DNA of 64,000 nucleotides, taken from DATLLJ01 sp035537875. Its GTDB lineage: Bacteria; Acidobacteriota; Vicinamibacteria; Vicinamibacterales; CAVVIG01. The stretch covers positions 1-64,000 of the forward strand of contig DATLLJ010000070.1 of assembly GCA_035537875.1 (NCBI GenBank). Direction: 5' to 3'. The notes beneath the pieces are model-generated. The model was not told the DNA's origin. It ran no database searches and saw only the letters and a list, made by a program, of their open reading frames with translations. This document shows, one piece after another, positions 25,787 through 35,029 of this stretch. Each line of letters starts with the position of its first letter. The stretch's first letter is position 1. The position numbers and the translations under genes are program-made.

Positions 25787-27283
25787 ATGTTCCCACGATT
25801 GCACACCGCCTTCGACCGAGGGCGACGCGAGGCGTGGCTCTTCTCGATTCTCGCCGTCCTGCTGGTGCTCATCCGTTCAGCGGTGTTTCTCGTCTGGGAG
25901 CACATCGATTTCGACTCCGATCAAGCCATCGTCGGATTGATGGCCAAACATCTGAGCGAGTTCCGGACGTTCCCGCTCTTCTTCTATGGCCAGAACTACA
26001 TGCTGGGCGTCCAGGCGTGGTTCACCGCGCCTTTCTTCTGGATCGCCCGGCCGTCGGTCGCCATGCTGAAAACCCCGCTGGTGATCCTGAACGCAACGGC
26101 CGCGGTGTTGCTCATCCGTGGCATCAGCGGCCAGCTCGGCCTGCGGCCTGCCTTTGCCTTCGTCGCCGCGCTTCCGTTTATCGTCCCGACTCCTGCCGTT
26201 GCGGGAAGCTACCTGGAGACGCTCGGCAGCAGCGGCGTCGAACCGCTCATTTACATGCTCCTGTTGTGGTGGTTACGCGGCCGACCGATTGCGTTCGGCG
26301 CTCTGCTGGCGGTCGGATTTCTCCATCGAGAGTTCACGATATACGGGGGGCTCGCGCTGGCGGTGATTGGTGCCGCAGACTCCTCTTTGTGGACGCGCGC
26401 GGGCGCGACGGCCGCCGCGCGCTGGGTGATGAGGATGGGGGCCGGATTCGGCGTCGTATGGTTGATCGTCGACGATGCCAAGCTGCACCTTCATGGGAAT
26501 TCGCTGCTCCTGCAGGCCCAGATGCTTGGCCGGGGTTCGTGCTTTGAGGCTGGCACGTATCTGGCCACGATTCGCAACATGATCCCGATGACGCTTCCCG
26601 TGCTGTCCGGGGGACGACCGATGGTGCTCAGCGAGTTTGCCACGCGGAGCTCCGCCGTCGTCGGCTCGAGCGCGATTGGCTGGATGGTGGCGGCCACGAT
26701 GGTGCTGATGCTGGGAAGAATCGCCTGGCTGTGGAAACGGGGGACCGGCGCCACTGACGTTCGCTACGGGGTCTATCTCGCGCTGATCGGCTGTTGCACG
26801 CTGGCAGTGTATCCGGTCGCCTGCAGCGCCAGCGGGATGGTGTATCCGATCATCCGCTACTTGAACCTGGCGCTGTTGCTCCCGGTCGGTTGCTACGGCA
26901 TCTACATGGCAGTTGAACGAAGCTACCGCTTGCGGATCGCAGTGACGCTGGCGTTTGTAATCTGGGGCGGGGCCAACCTTGCCGACAACGTGCGCCAGAT
27001 TCGGGCGGCCGCTGTGGCGCCCCTTCCGAATCCACACCGCGAGCTGACCGAATTCCTCCTCAGCCATCAAGTTCGGTACGCGCGCGCCAACTACTGGGAC
27101 GCCTACGTCGTGGCGTTCATGTCCAACGAACGCGTCATCGTCGGCTCGTTCGGGCCGACGCGAATCCCCGAGTACGAACGGCTGGTCGACGAGAACCGCG
27201 ACACCGCCGTGCACATTGAGCGAAAACCGTGTCAGGGGTGGACCGAGGTCGCCGCGTGGTGTATCCAGCTCCCCGCGCGTTGA
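25787..27283 (+). CDS. Polytopic membrane glycosyltransferase-like protein (GT-C / ArnT-PMT type)
   Basis: 498 residues with about ten hydrophobic helices. The first periplasmic loop has DFDSDQAIVGLMAKH (acidic residues near 43-47), the position of the catalytic Asp/Glu in GT-C transferases that use polyprenyl-phosphate sugars. FYGQNYMLG follows. A second gene in the window (40124) has the same loop (FFDSDEAVEGLMARH...WGQRYKG), so the two are paralogs. The C-terminal periplasmic part is short. It probably adds sugars to lipid-linked or protein-linked acceptors on the outer face of the inner membrane; the acceptor is unknown. It starts the envelope-sugar locus. Confidence 0.75.
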   Translation: MFPRLHTAFDRGRREAWLFSILAVLLVLIRSAVFLVWEHIDFDSDQAIVGLMAKHLSEFRTFPLFFYGQNYMLGVQAWFTAPFFWIARPSVAMLKTPLVILNATAAVLLIRGISGQLGLRPAFAFVAALPFIVPTPAVAGSYLETLGSSGVEPLIYMLLLWWLRGRPIAFGALLAVGFLHREFTIYGGLALAVIGAADSSLWTRAGATAAARWVMRMGAGFGVVWLIVDDAKLHLHGNSLLLQAQMLGRGSCFEAGTYLATIRNMIPMTLPVLSGGRPMVLSEFATRSSAVVGSSAIGWMVAATMVLMLGRIAWLWKRGTGATDVRYGVYLALIGCCTLAVYPVACSASGMVYPIIRYLNLALLLPVGCYGIYMAVERSYRLRIAVTLAFVIWGGANLADNVRQIRAAAVAPLPNPHRELTEFLLSHQVRYARANYWDAYVVAFMSNERVIVGSFGPTRIPEYERLVDENRDTAVHIERKPCQGWTEVAAWCIQLPAR

Positions 27284-27335
27284 TCAGTGGCAGCTGACGC
27301 CCAACCGACGAGCAGGGAAGGCGGGGCCCTTGCTC

Positions 27336-27341
27336 TATAAT
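27336..27341 (+). promoter_or_regulatory. Candidate -10 box (TATAAT)
   Basis: A perfect TATAAT 36 bp before the ATG at 27378. There is no clear -35. It would drive the operon running from 27378 to 33224. Confidence 0.45.
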
Positions 27342-27377
27342 GTGCGGACCAAGTGACAGCCCCTGGGAACAGCCGAA

Positions 27378-29657
27378 ATGAGCAGCGCCCGCGTCGCCGG
27401 TAAGTGGCGAGCTGTCGCCCTCTACACCTTTCTGACCCTCCTGCTGGCTTATCCCCTTTCGCTGCGACCCGATCGGATCGCCTGGGCGAACGATCCAGAC
27501 GGTCAACTCGTGATGTGGCTTCTTGCGTGGGATTCTCACGCATTCATTACGAACCCTCTGTCGATCTTCGATGCCAACACGTTCTACCCGGAACGACGAA
27601 CGCTGGCCTACCAGGAGAACCTCATCGGCAGCGCGTTCTTCGCCGCCCCGATTTTGTGGATCACGGGGAACCCCGTGCTCGCAGCCAACTTCGTCTCGTT
27701 GCTGGCCTGCGTGCTGTGTGGCCTTGGCGCCTACGTGCTCGCGCGTCGTGTCGGCATCGGCGAAACCGGCGCACTGCTGAGCGGGGTGGTCTTTGCGTTC
27801 TCACCGCCCCGTTTCTTGAGGTTTCCACAGACCCACCTCGCCGTCGTGCAGTGGATTCCGTTTACGCTCGCCTCGCTCCACTCGTATCTCGAGTCCGGAC
27901 AGAGGCGCGATCTTCTCCTCGCACTCGCATTCTTTACCTTGCAAGTCATGTCCAGCGGCCACGCGGGCGTGTTCCTGGTTGTCGCGATCGCGGTCATGCT
28001 CTCGTACCGGGCCGTGCTGGGCGAACCGCTTCTCCTCGCCAAGCGTGTGCGCGACGTCGGCGTCGCGGGCGTGCTGCTTCTCGTGCCCGCCGTGCTGTTC
28101 ATGGTCCCCTATCGGATCAACCAGACGGAGATGGGCCTCCGTCGCTCGCTCGGAAGCTGGGACACGCCGCTCGAAAGCTTTTTTGCATCGCCGACGCGGG
28201 TCGTGATGTTCATCCAGTCGATGATCACGGACCGGAACATCAACGGGGCTGCGACCGCGTGGCTGTTTCCTGGGTTCCTGCCGCTGGCGCTGACGCTCGC
28301 CGCCATCCTGGGCGGCGCGACGGCCATCCTGAGAACGCGAGCGCGCCCCCGACCGGCCGAGGCGATCCGCCTCCACGCGGTTGCGTCCGAACGCGCCTAC
28401 CGGTTGCCGATTGGGATGTTCGCTCTGACAGCGGTGGCGTGGCTCCTGACCAGCGCCTCACTCATCGTCCTCAAGGCGGGGGACGGCCTCGCATCCGAGT
28501 CGGTCGCCGACGGGAGCGTTGTCCGCACCGGTTTCATCACGGTGGGGGAGACAGGGTTGTACAACTTCGGGATGACCGCCGACGAGCTCTCGCGGCTGAC
28601 GATCGACAATCTGACCATCATCGATCACGGCCGTCTCCGTCCGGACGCCCCGCGAACGGGAAGTATCCCGTTGGAGGCCGGATCGCACCGGGTGCTCGTC
28701 GAATCCATGGATCGTCGCGGCTCGCCGCCGCTTCAGTGGACTTGGGCCCTGGGACGCGACAACGAAGACTACCGAATCGTGCCGCAATGGGTTCTGTCGC
28801 GGCGGCCGGTCTCTCATTCAACGGCCGTCACGGCGAGGTTGGTGGCAGGGCTCCGCCTGACCTCTCTCATCGCCAGCGCGGCCGCGGCTCTGTGGGGCTC
28901 GTGGATTTTCATCCTCAGCAGGCGCGACGCGTGGACCGCGTGGGGGGCTCCTTTTCGCAGCGATCCCACCGCGCTCTATTTCCTCCTGACCGCCGCCTCG
29001 GTCGCATTGGCCCTCGGTCCGCCCTATGGGCTGTGGCAATACGTCTACTGGCTGCCTGGCTTCAACTTCATTCGCGGATCGTCGCGCTTCATGGTTCTGG
29101 GCCTCCTCGGCATCGCCATCCTGGCGGGCATCGGGTTCGAGCGGCTCGCCGCGCTTCTCAAGCCGGGAAAGCGCACCGTCGCCGCCGGCATCGCCGTCGC
29201 GCTGATGGCCGCCGAATTCGCCGCGCAGCCGTTCAGTACGCCGTATCAGTTCGAGATTCCGGCAGCGGATCGGTGGGTGGCGCAGCAACCGAAGCCCTTT
29301 GTCGTCGCCGAGTTGCCTTCGGCGGGCGGCTACGAGCGCTTCCAGACGATGTACATGCTGCACTCGATGGCCCACTGGCAGAAGACGATTCACGGCTACG
29401 GCGGCATTCGACCGTACGTGCACAGCGTCCTGTACGAAGAGCTCGACCGCTTTCCCGACGGGCGAAGCCTCGACCACCTGACGGCGCTTGGCGTAACCTA
29501 CTTGATCATCCACACCGACATGTACCCGCCAGAGCAGTGGGCGGGGGTCAGCGATCGGCTTGCGTCGTTCGCCGACCAGCTGACGCTCGAATACAGCGAT
29601 TCGGTCAGCAAGGTGTATACCCTCAGGCGGTCGCGATTCGCCACGAGGTTCGAGTGA
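27378..29657 (+). CDS. Large polytopic membrane protein with a PA14-like periplasmic insert
   Basis: 759 residues. Residues 1-~350 hold about nine hydrophobic helices and an early acidic loop (NDPDGQLVMWLLAW, near 39-52), as in GT-C or YfhO-like membrane glycosyltransferases. Residues ~365-475 are soluble and resemble a PA14 sugar-binding beta-sandwich: a VRTGFITVGETGLYNFGM strand pair, LTIDNLTIIDHG, then LEAGSHRVLVESMDRRG. Three to four more helices follow (about 480-620), then a mixed C-terminal region (LGVTYLIIH, typical of YfhO-type proteins). It may transfer sugars and bind glycan in the same chain. Its stop overlaps the next start by 4 bp. Confidence 0.7.
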   Translation: MSSARVAGKWRAVALYTFLTLLLAYPLSLRPDRIAWANDPDGQLVMWLLAWDSHAFITNPLSIFDANTFYPERRTLAYQENLIGSAFFAAPILWITGNPVLAANFVSLLACVLCGLGAYVLARRVGIGETGALLSGVVFAFSPPRFLRFPQTHLAVVQWIPFTLASLHSYLESGQRRDLLLALAFFTLQVMSSGHAGVFLVVAIAVMLSYRAVLGEPLLLAKRVRDVGVAGVLLLVPAVLFMVPYRINQTEMGLRRSLGSWDTPLESFFASPTRVVMFIQSMITDRNINGAATAWLFPGFLPLALTLAAILGGATAILRTRARPRPAEAIRLHAVASERAYRLPIGMFALTAVAWLLTSASLIVLKAGDGLASESVADGSVVRTGFITVGETGLYNFGMTADELSRLTIDNLTIIDHGRLRPDAPRTGSIPLEAGSHRVLVESMDRRGSPPLQWTWALGRDNEDYRIVPQWVLSRRPVSHSTAVTARLVAGLRLTSLIASAAAALWGSWIFILSRRDAWTAWGAPFRSDPTALYFLLTAASVALALGPPYGLWQYVYWLPGFNFIRGSSRFMVLGLLGIAILAGIGFERLAALLKPGKRTVAAGIAVALMAAEFAAQPFSTPYQFEIPAADRWVAQQPKPFVVAELPSAGGYERFQTMYMLHSMAHWQKTIHGYGGIRPYVHSVLYEELDRFPDGRSLDHLTALGVTYLIIHTDMYPPEQWAGVSDRLASFADQLTLEYSDSVSKVYTLRRSRFATRFE

Positions 29658-30670
29658 CCACGACGCGGCTTGCCCTCATCGGCTTCGGGTACTGGGGCCC
29701 GAACTACGCGCGCGCCCTGAGCGAGCTCTCGCAGGTGCAGCTGACCGCCATTTGCGATCGCAGCTCGGATCGGCTGACCCAGGTGCGGCAACGCTACCCA
29801 GGGGTGATGACCTGCACCGATCCTTCCGACGTGTTCCGGCAGTCGGATATCGACGCGGTGGTCATCGCAACCCCGGCCTCCACGCACCGGCAGCTTGTCG
29901 AGCAAGCCTTGTCGAGCGGCCGCCATGTCCTCGTCGAAAAGCCGATGGCTCTCGATACGGCCGGGTGCGACGCGCTCTGTCGGCTGGCGGAGTCGGCCAA
30001 GCGGGTCCTGATGGTCGGGTACACGTTTCTGTACAACTCCGGCGTCCGAAAGATGAAAGAATGCATGACGGGCGGCGATTTCGGCCAGACGTATTATCTC
30101 CATGCGACACGCACCAACCTGGGACCGATCCGACAGGACGTGAACGCGGTCTGGGACCTCGCACCTCACGACGTGGCCATCTTCAACTATCTGCTCGACC
30201 AGCAGCCGCAATGGGTATCGGCAGTCGGGACACGCGTGCTCCGGAGCAGCCGCGAGGACATCGGGTTCGCGACGTTGGGATACGCCAACGGGGTGCTCGG
30301 CAACATCCATGTCAGCTGGGCAGATCCCAACAAAGTCCGAGAGGTCGTGGCGGTGGGCAGCCGCAGACGGGTTGTGTTCAACGATCTGAACGACACCGAG
30401 CGTGTTCGGTTCTTCGAGCGAGGCGTGTCGGTGGGCGACGCCGTGGCTGAGTCCTTCGGCGAGTTCAAGCTGCTCGTGCGCGACGGTGACATCGTCAGCC
30501 CGAAAATCGAGCCGAGCGAGCCGCTCAAGAACCAGTGCAGCGATTTTCTCTCGGCCATCGCATCGGGGCGGGCGCCGCTTGCGGACGGTCATTTCGCATC
30601 GGGCGTTGTCCGGACGCTCGTGGCGATCGAGGCGTCGATGCGTGAACGTGGAAAGGCGGTCGAGATATGA
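29654..30670 (+). CDS. Gfo/Idh/MocA-type sugar-nucleotide dehydrogenase (WbpB/WlbA-like)
   Basis: 338 residues from a GTG that overlaps the previous stop (GTGA). The Rossmann motif is IGFGYWGPN (9-17), and the family dinucleotide/catalytic motif is EKPMAL (Glu95-Lys96-Pro97), followed by GYTFLYN. A His in HDVAIFNYLL lies where the catalytic His sits. With the acetyltransferase and DegT aminotransferase that follow, it resembles the WbpB-WbpD-WbpE trio that makes 2,3-diamino sugars: oxidation at C3, amination, acetylation. Substrate assignment is inferred from context. A WbpA-like C6 dehydrogenase is not in the window. Confidence 0.8.
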   Translation: MTTTRLALIGFGYWGPNYARALSELSQVQLTAICDRSSDRLTQVRQRYPGVMTCTDPSDVFRQSDIDAVVIATPASTHRQLVEQALSSGRHVLVEKPMALDTAGCDALCRLAESAKRVLMVGYTFLYNSGVRKMKECMTGGDFGQTYYLHATRTNLGPIRQDVNAVWDLAPHDVAIFNYLLDQQPQWVSAVGTRVLRSSREDIGFATLGYANGVLGNIHVSWADPNKVREVVAVGSRRRVVFNDLNDTERVRFFERGVSVGDAVAESFGEFKLLVRDGDIVSPKIEPSEPLKNQCSDFLSAIASGRAPLADGHFASGVVRTLVAIEASMRERGKAVEI

Positions 30671-31380
30671 CGCCGGCGTCGCCGATTTCAGGTTCTGCCG
30701 CCGTGCAACTGGGCACCGACTCGGTCGTCGATCCGGACGTGATCCTCGGCTACCCCCCAGGCCGCGCAGGGATCCACGGCGACGTCCGCATCGGACACCG
30801 GGCGCGCATCCGCAGTGGTTCGGTGATCTACGCGGCGGTGGAAATCGGCGACGACTTCGAGACCGGCCATCACACGATCGTCCGCGAGGAAAATCGCCTC
30901 GGCCACGGCTGCAGCATCTGGAACAACTCGACGATCGACTACGGCTGCGTCATCGGCGATCGGGTCCGGATCCACTGCAATATCTACATCGCCCAGTTCA
31001 CCACGATCGAAGACGACGTCTTCTTGGCTCCCGGCGTGACCGTCGCCAACGATCCTCACCCCATCTGTGCAAAGTGCATGCAGGGCCCGACCATCCGACG
31101 GGGCGCCCGGATTGGGGTCAATGCGACGCTCCTGCCGCACATCGTCATCGGGGAAAATGCTCTCGTCGGCGCCGGCAGCGTCGTCACCGCGGACGTCCCG
31201 GCCGGAATGCTGGTCGTCGGCTCGCCGGCGCGGGTCGTCAGTCATGTGGACGCCCTCGAATGCCCATTCGACCTGGTCAAGCCCTACGTGGAGGGCATCG
31301 ACGTTCGCCGCAGGCCGGAGTGGGCGAGCGTCGACGCGCTGCCGAGGCCGGTGGTCAAGCCCGCAAAAAAGCGGCGATGA
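30667..31380 (+). CDS. Hexapeptide-repeat acetyltransferase (WbpD-like)
   Basis: 237 residues. A left-handed beta-helix covers about 20-195, with many [VI]-G-D/[VI]-G-x repeats (VRIGHRARIRSGSVIYAAV, IGDRVRIHCNIYIAQF). The acetyl-CoA end GVNATLLPHIVIGENALVGAGSVV is typical of sugar N-acetyltransferases of the WbpD/WlbB group. A Cys pair (CAKCMQG) follows a DPHP loop, as in relatives that carry a metal site there. The C-terminal ~45 residues form a charged tail not usual in WbpD. The start overlaps the dehydrogenase stop by 4 bp (ATGA). Confidence 0.8.
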   Translation: MTPASPISGSAAVQLGTDSVVDPDVILGYPPGRAGIHGDVRIGHRARIRSGSVIYAAVEIGDDFETGHHTIVREENRLGHGCSIWNNSTIDYGCVIGDRVRIHCNIYIAQFTTIEDDVFLAPGVTVANDPHPICAKCMQGPTIRRGARIGVNATLLPHIVIGENALVGAGSVVTADVPAGMLVVGSPARVVSHVDALECPFDLVKPYVEGIDVRRRPEWASVDALPRPVVKPAKKRR

Positions 31381-31405
31381 GAACACGGAGGCCGCCGTTC
31401 AGTTG

Positions 31406-32113
31406 ATGCGCATCCTGACGGCCACGTTCGCGTACAACGAAGGCGAAAAGATTCGCCGCACGTTGGCTCGGCATCCCCCCGATCGTCCGTACGACCTGCT
31501 CGTCGTCGACGATGGATCGACCGACGGTTCACTCGACACCGTCGACCCGAGTGTGCTGATTCTGCGAAACCCGAGAAATCTTGGCATCGGCGCGTCGATG
31601 AAGCGCGCCTTCGAGTTTGCGTTGGAGCGAGACTACAACGTGCTCGTGATCCAGGCGGGGAACGACAAGGACGACCCGCTCGAGATACCGGCGCTCCTCG
31701 AACCGATTCTCTCGAATAAGGCCGACTTCGTGCAGGGGTCGAGGTTTCTGGGCGGCGGCGGGTTCGGCAACATGCCGCGCTACCGGATCATCGCGACGCG
31801 CACGATTCATCCGCTCGCGTTCTCGCTGGCCGCGCGCAAACGGGTGACCGAGAGTACGAACGGCTTCCGTGCGTTCCGGACCGGGTTGTTGAGGGATCCG
31901 CGAATCAATTGGCGCCAGCAGTGGCTCGATCGGTATGAGCTGGAGCCGTACCTGCTGATGAAGGCCATCCGGCTCGGCTACCGCCACGTCGAAGTGCCCG
32001 TCACGAAGATCTACCCCAGGCATGAGCTGGGGTATACGAAAATGCGACCGGTTTTCGACTGGTGGAGCATCATGCGTCCGATCGTGTACTTGGGTCTCGG
32101 CCTGAGACAGTGA
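31406..32113 (+). CDS. Family 2 glycosyltransferase (dolichyl-phosphate-mannose-synthase-like)
   Basis: 235 residues from the ATG at 31406; a longer frame starts inside the preceding gene. It has the GT-A start TATFAYNEG, the nucleotide-binding VVDDGSTDGS (Asp35-Asp36) and NLGIGASMKRAFEFAL. The second acidic motif, usually D-x-D, reads GNDKDDP. It ends WWSIMRPIVYLGL without long membrane helices. It most likely charges polyprenyl phosphate or a glycan acceptor with a sugar from a nucleotide donor, and would supply the GT-C enzymes of this locus. GAGAACACGGAGG upstream gives a weak ribosome site. Confidence 0.85.
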   Translation: MRILTATFAYNEGEKIRRTLARHPPDRPYDLLVVDDGSTDGSLDTVDPSVLILRNPRNLGIGASMKRAFEFALERDYNVLVIQAGNDKDDPLEIPALLEPILSNKADFVQGSRFLGGGGFGNMPRYRIIATRTIHPLAFSLAARKRVTESTNGFRAFRTGLLRDPRINWRQQWLDRYELEPYLLMKAIRLGYRHVEVPVTKIYPRHELGYTKMRPVFDWWSIMRPIVYLGLGLRQ

Positions 32114-32120
32114 GTCAATC

Positions 32121-33224
32121 ATGCGGGTCCCCTTCGTCGATCTCCAGGCCCAGCATCGCGGCCTGAGCCTAGCCCTCCACGGTGCCGTGGACGAGGTGAT
32201 TACGCGCTGCGACTTCATCCTCGGCAGCGCGGTCGAGCGATTCGAAGCCGACTTTGCACGCTACATCGGCGCACGCCATGCGATCGGTGTCGGTACCGGC
32301 CTCGATGCCCTCGAACTCGCCTTGCGCGCTCACGGCATCGGGCCCGGCGACGAAGTGATTACCGCCGCCAACACCTTCATCGCGACCGTCCTGGCCATCG
32401 AGGCCGTCGGGGCTCGGCCCGTTCTGGTCGACGTCAACCGTGAGACCTACGGCATGGATCCTGGCGCCGCGGCCGCCGCCATCGGCCCGCGCACCCGCGC
32501 GCTGATGCCCGTCCATCTGTACGGTCAGCCCGTAGCTCTCGATGCCATCATCGCCCTCGCCCGACGCCACCATCTGGTGGTGATCGAGGACGCGGCGCAG
32601 GCCCATGGCGCCCGCTATGACGGCAGGCGCGCCGGCGCGTTCGGGGATGCCGCGGCGTTCAGCTTCTATCCCGCGAAGAACCTCGGGGCCTGCGGCGATG
32701 GCGGCATGATCGTCACGAGCGACGACGGGATCGCCGAGAAGGCGCGCGTGCTGCGCAATTACGGGCAGCGCGTCAAATATCACCATTCGGCGATTGGGAC
32801 CAATTCCCGGCTGGACACCCTCCAGGCCGCGATACTGGCCATCAAATTGCCGCATCTCGACCAGTGGAACGACGCGCGGCGGCGCCATGCCCAGGCGTAC
32901 ACCGAACGGCTGGCCGGTGTTGTCCACACGCCGTTGACGGCAGCGGGCGTCGAACACGTCTATCACCTGTACGTCATCGAGGTCGAACGTCGCGACGAAG
33001 TCCAGCAACACCTGCGATCCCGTGAAGTGGATACCGGCATCCACTACCCGATCCCGGTTCATCTGCAGGAAGCGGGCGCTCACCTCGGGTACCGGGCGGG
33101 GGAGTTTCCTAATACCGAGGCCGCCGCTCCGCGGATTCTCTCGCTGCCGATGTATCCGGAGCTCGCACCGGAGCAGATCGAGCAGGTCACGGCGTCGTTG
33201 CTCGCGGCCATGGCGGCCGTGTAG
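32121..33224 (+). CDS. DegT/DnrJ/EryC1 sugar aminotransferase (WbpE-like)
   Basis: 367 residues, a PLP-dependent sugar aminotransferase. It has PFVDLQAQH at the start, a substrate/PLP loop GTGLDALELAL, DAAQAHGA and the Schiff-base Lys186 in SFYPAKNLGACGDGG. The IHYPIPVHLQ motif near the C-terminus is common to enzymes of the WbpE/FdtB group. It would add the amino group to a 3-keto sugar made by the Gfo/Idh dehydrogenase, before acetylation. It is last in the operon, separated from a convergent comM by 57 bp. Confidence 0.92.
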   Translation: MRVPFVDLQAQHRGLSLALHGAVDEVITRCDFILGSAVERFEADFARYIGARHAIGVGTGLDALELALRAHGIGPGDEVITAANTFIATVLAIEAVGARPVLVDVNRETYGMDPGAAAAAIGPRTRALMPVHLYGQPVALDAIIALARRHHLVVIEDAAQAHGARYDGRRAGAFGDAAAFSFYPAKNLGACGDGGMIVTSDDGIAEKARVLRNYGQRVKYHHSAIGTNSRLDTLQAAILAIKLPHLDQWNDARRRHAQAYTERLAGVVHTPLTAAGVEHVYHLYVIEVERRDEVQQHLRSREVDTGIHYPIPVHLQEAGAHLGYRAGEFPNTEAAAPRILSLPMYPELAPEQIEQVTASLLAAMAAV

Positions 33225-33281
33225 GGGCCTCTCTCCTCGTCGCGGACCGCGTTGACGGCGCCGCGCGCTGAGTGCGAACGC

Positions 33282-34805
33282 TCACATCCGGAACTGCAGC
33301 GCCTCGGCCACGTGATCGGACTGAATCCGGTCTTCGCCGGCAAGATCGGCGATGGTCCGGGCGACCCTGTGAACGCGCGCATACGCGCGAGCGCTGAGCG
33401 CCAGGTGCCGGGCGGCGGTTTCGAGCAGGCTTCGACCAGCCGCATCGGTACCGCAATGACGAGCCATCAGCGCAGGCGTGAGCTCTGCGTTGGTGCGGAC
33501 GCCGTCCGCCGCGTAGCGCGCGCACTGCCGCGCACGCGCAGCGACCACGCGCTCGCGAACGGCCGCGGATGGTTCCGCGTCCGCCGCGGTCAGCCCGTCG
33601 GCTGTCCCGGTCAACACGGCTGGCGGCAGCGCAGGGACCTCCACGGTCAAGTCGAGTCGATCGCGCAGCGGGCCCGACAGGCGACCGCGGTACCGGGCGA
33701 TCTGCTGCGGCGTGCAGCGGCACTCGCGGGACGGATCGGTCGAGAATCCGCACGGGCACGGGTTCATCGCGCCGATCAGGACGAAACGCGCCGGAAAGAC
33801 AGCAGTGCGCGCGGCCCGCGCAATCATCACGCTGCCGTCTTCGAGAGGCTGACGCAGCGCTTCCAGGACGTGGCGGGTGAACTCGAGCATCTCGTCCAGG
33901 AACAACACGCCTTCATGGGCGAGGCTGACCTCGCCGGGACGTACCTGCGCTCCGCCGCCGATGAGCGCCACATCCGAGATGGTGTGGTGGGGCGCTCGAA
34001 ACGGTCGCTCTGTCAATAACCCCGTGCCGCGCGGCAGCAGGCCCGCGACCGAGTGAACGGCTGTGACCTCCAAGGCTTCGTCGAACGTCAGCGGCGGCAG
34101 AATCCCCGGCAGACGCCTGGCCATCATGGTCTTCCCGGCACCTGGTGGTCCGACGAACAGCAGGTTGTGTCCCCCCGCCGAGGCGATCTCCAGCGCCCGC
34201 CTCGCCAGCAGCTGGCCGCGCACGTCGGCCAAGTCCGCAGTCAGACCCGAAGGCCGACACGGCGGAGGCGGCGCCGGGGCCACGATCCGATCCGTCGGGT
34301 GATTGAGCGCCTGGACCGCATCCGAGAGCGTGGAGACCGGGAAAACGGTCAGGCCGGCGACCACGGCCGCCTCGCTGGCGTTCGAAACCGGCAACACAAT
34401 CGCCGTCAAGCCATCGCGCTTCGCCGCCGCCGCGATCGGCAGCACCCCGCGTGTCGGCTGAATCGACCCGTCGAGCGACAACTCGCCAATGAGCACGCGG
34501 TCGGCCACTTCCCGTCGTTCGACCACACCCTGGGCGGCCAGAATGCCGAGCGCGATGGGCAGGTCGAAAGAGGCTCCGGCCTTACGAACATCGGCCGGCG
34601 CCAGATTGACGGTGATGCGGTGCGCGGGAAATTCGAAGCCCGAGTTGCGGATCGCCGCTCGTACGCGGTCGCGGCTTTCCCTGACGCTGGCGTCCGGCAG
34701 GCCCACCATGGTGAACCCCGGCATGCCGAACGAGACGTCGACTTCCACGTAGACCGGGCAGGCCTCGATCCCGAATACCGCCGCCGTGCGGAGAATAGCG
34801 AGCAC
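33282..34805 (-). CDS. comM: ComM/YifB family AAA+ helicase (Mg-chelatase-like)
   Basis: 507 residues with all three parts: an N-terminal ChlI-type domain (CPVYVEVDVSFGMPGFTMVGLPD, then VNLAPADVRKAG), an AAA+ domain with Walker A GPPGAGKT (219-226) and Walker B GVLFLDEM, and a C-terminal Mg-chelatase-like helical domain. A zinc-type loop (CPCGFSTDPSRECRC) follows the Walker B region. ComM promotes branch migration during integration of transforming DNA, so it fits the ComEA-like protein and pili found elsewhere in the window. It is an isolated gene. Confidence 0.95.
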   Translation of the reverse strand: MLAILRTAAVFGIEACPVYVEVDVSFGMPGFTMVGLPDASVRESRDRVRAAIRNSGFEFPAHRITVNLAPADVRKAGASFDLPIALGILAAQGVVERREVADRVLIGELSLDGSIQPTRGVLPIAAAAKRDGLTAIVLPVSNASEAAVVAGLTVFPVSTLSDAVQALNHPTDRIVAPAPPPPCRPSGLTADLADVRGQLLARRALEIASAGGHNLLFVGPPGAGKTMMARRLPGILPPLTFDEALEVTAVHSVAGLLPRGTGLLTERPFRAPHHTISDVALIGGGAQVRPGEVSLAHEGVLFLDEMLEFTRHVLEALRQPLEDGSVMIARAARTAVFPARFVLIGAMNPCPCGFSTDPSRECRCTPQQIARYRGRLSGPLRDRLDLTVEVPALPPAVLTGTADGLTAADAEPSAAVRERVVAARARQCARYAADGVRTNAELTPALMARHCGTDAAGRSLLETAARHLALSARAYARVHRVARTIADLAGEDRIQSDHVAEALQFRM

Positions 34806-35029
34806 CGCGCCATCAGATGCAAGGGCGTACGCCAGCTCTCACCCTCTCCCTTTCTCGGCAACTCGTTAATACGTTGGAAAGATGAGCGCAAGAAGTGCGA
34901 TGTCGTGGAACGGCGAGGTCGCAGAATCTGACAGGGCCGATCGAGCGCCGCGACGTGATCACGACATTCCTGGGCGTCGGACTGTGGGTGGGATCCCTTC
35001 GACTGAGCAACGCGCCTGGCGCGCGGGGA

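Noticed and set aside
27404..29653. Long N-terminal extension of the Gfo/Idh dehydrogenase frame
   Set aside because: It reads through the membrane protein gene in another frame; the dehydrogenase begins at its Rossmann motif with a GTG overlapping the previous stop.
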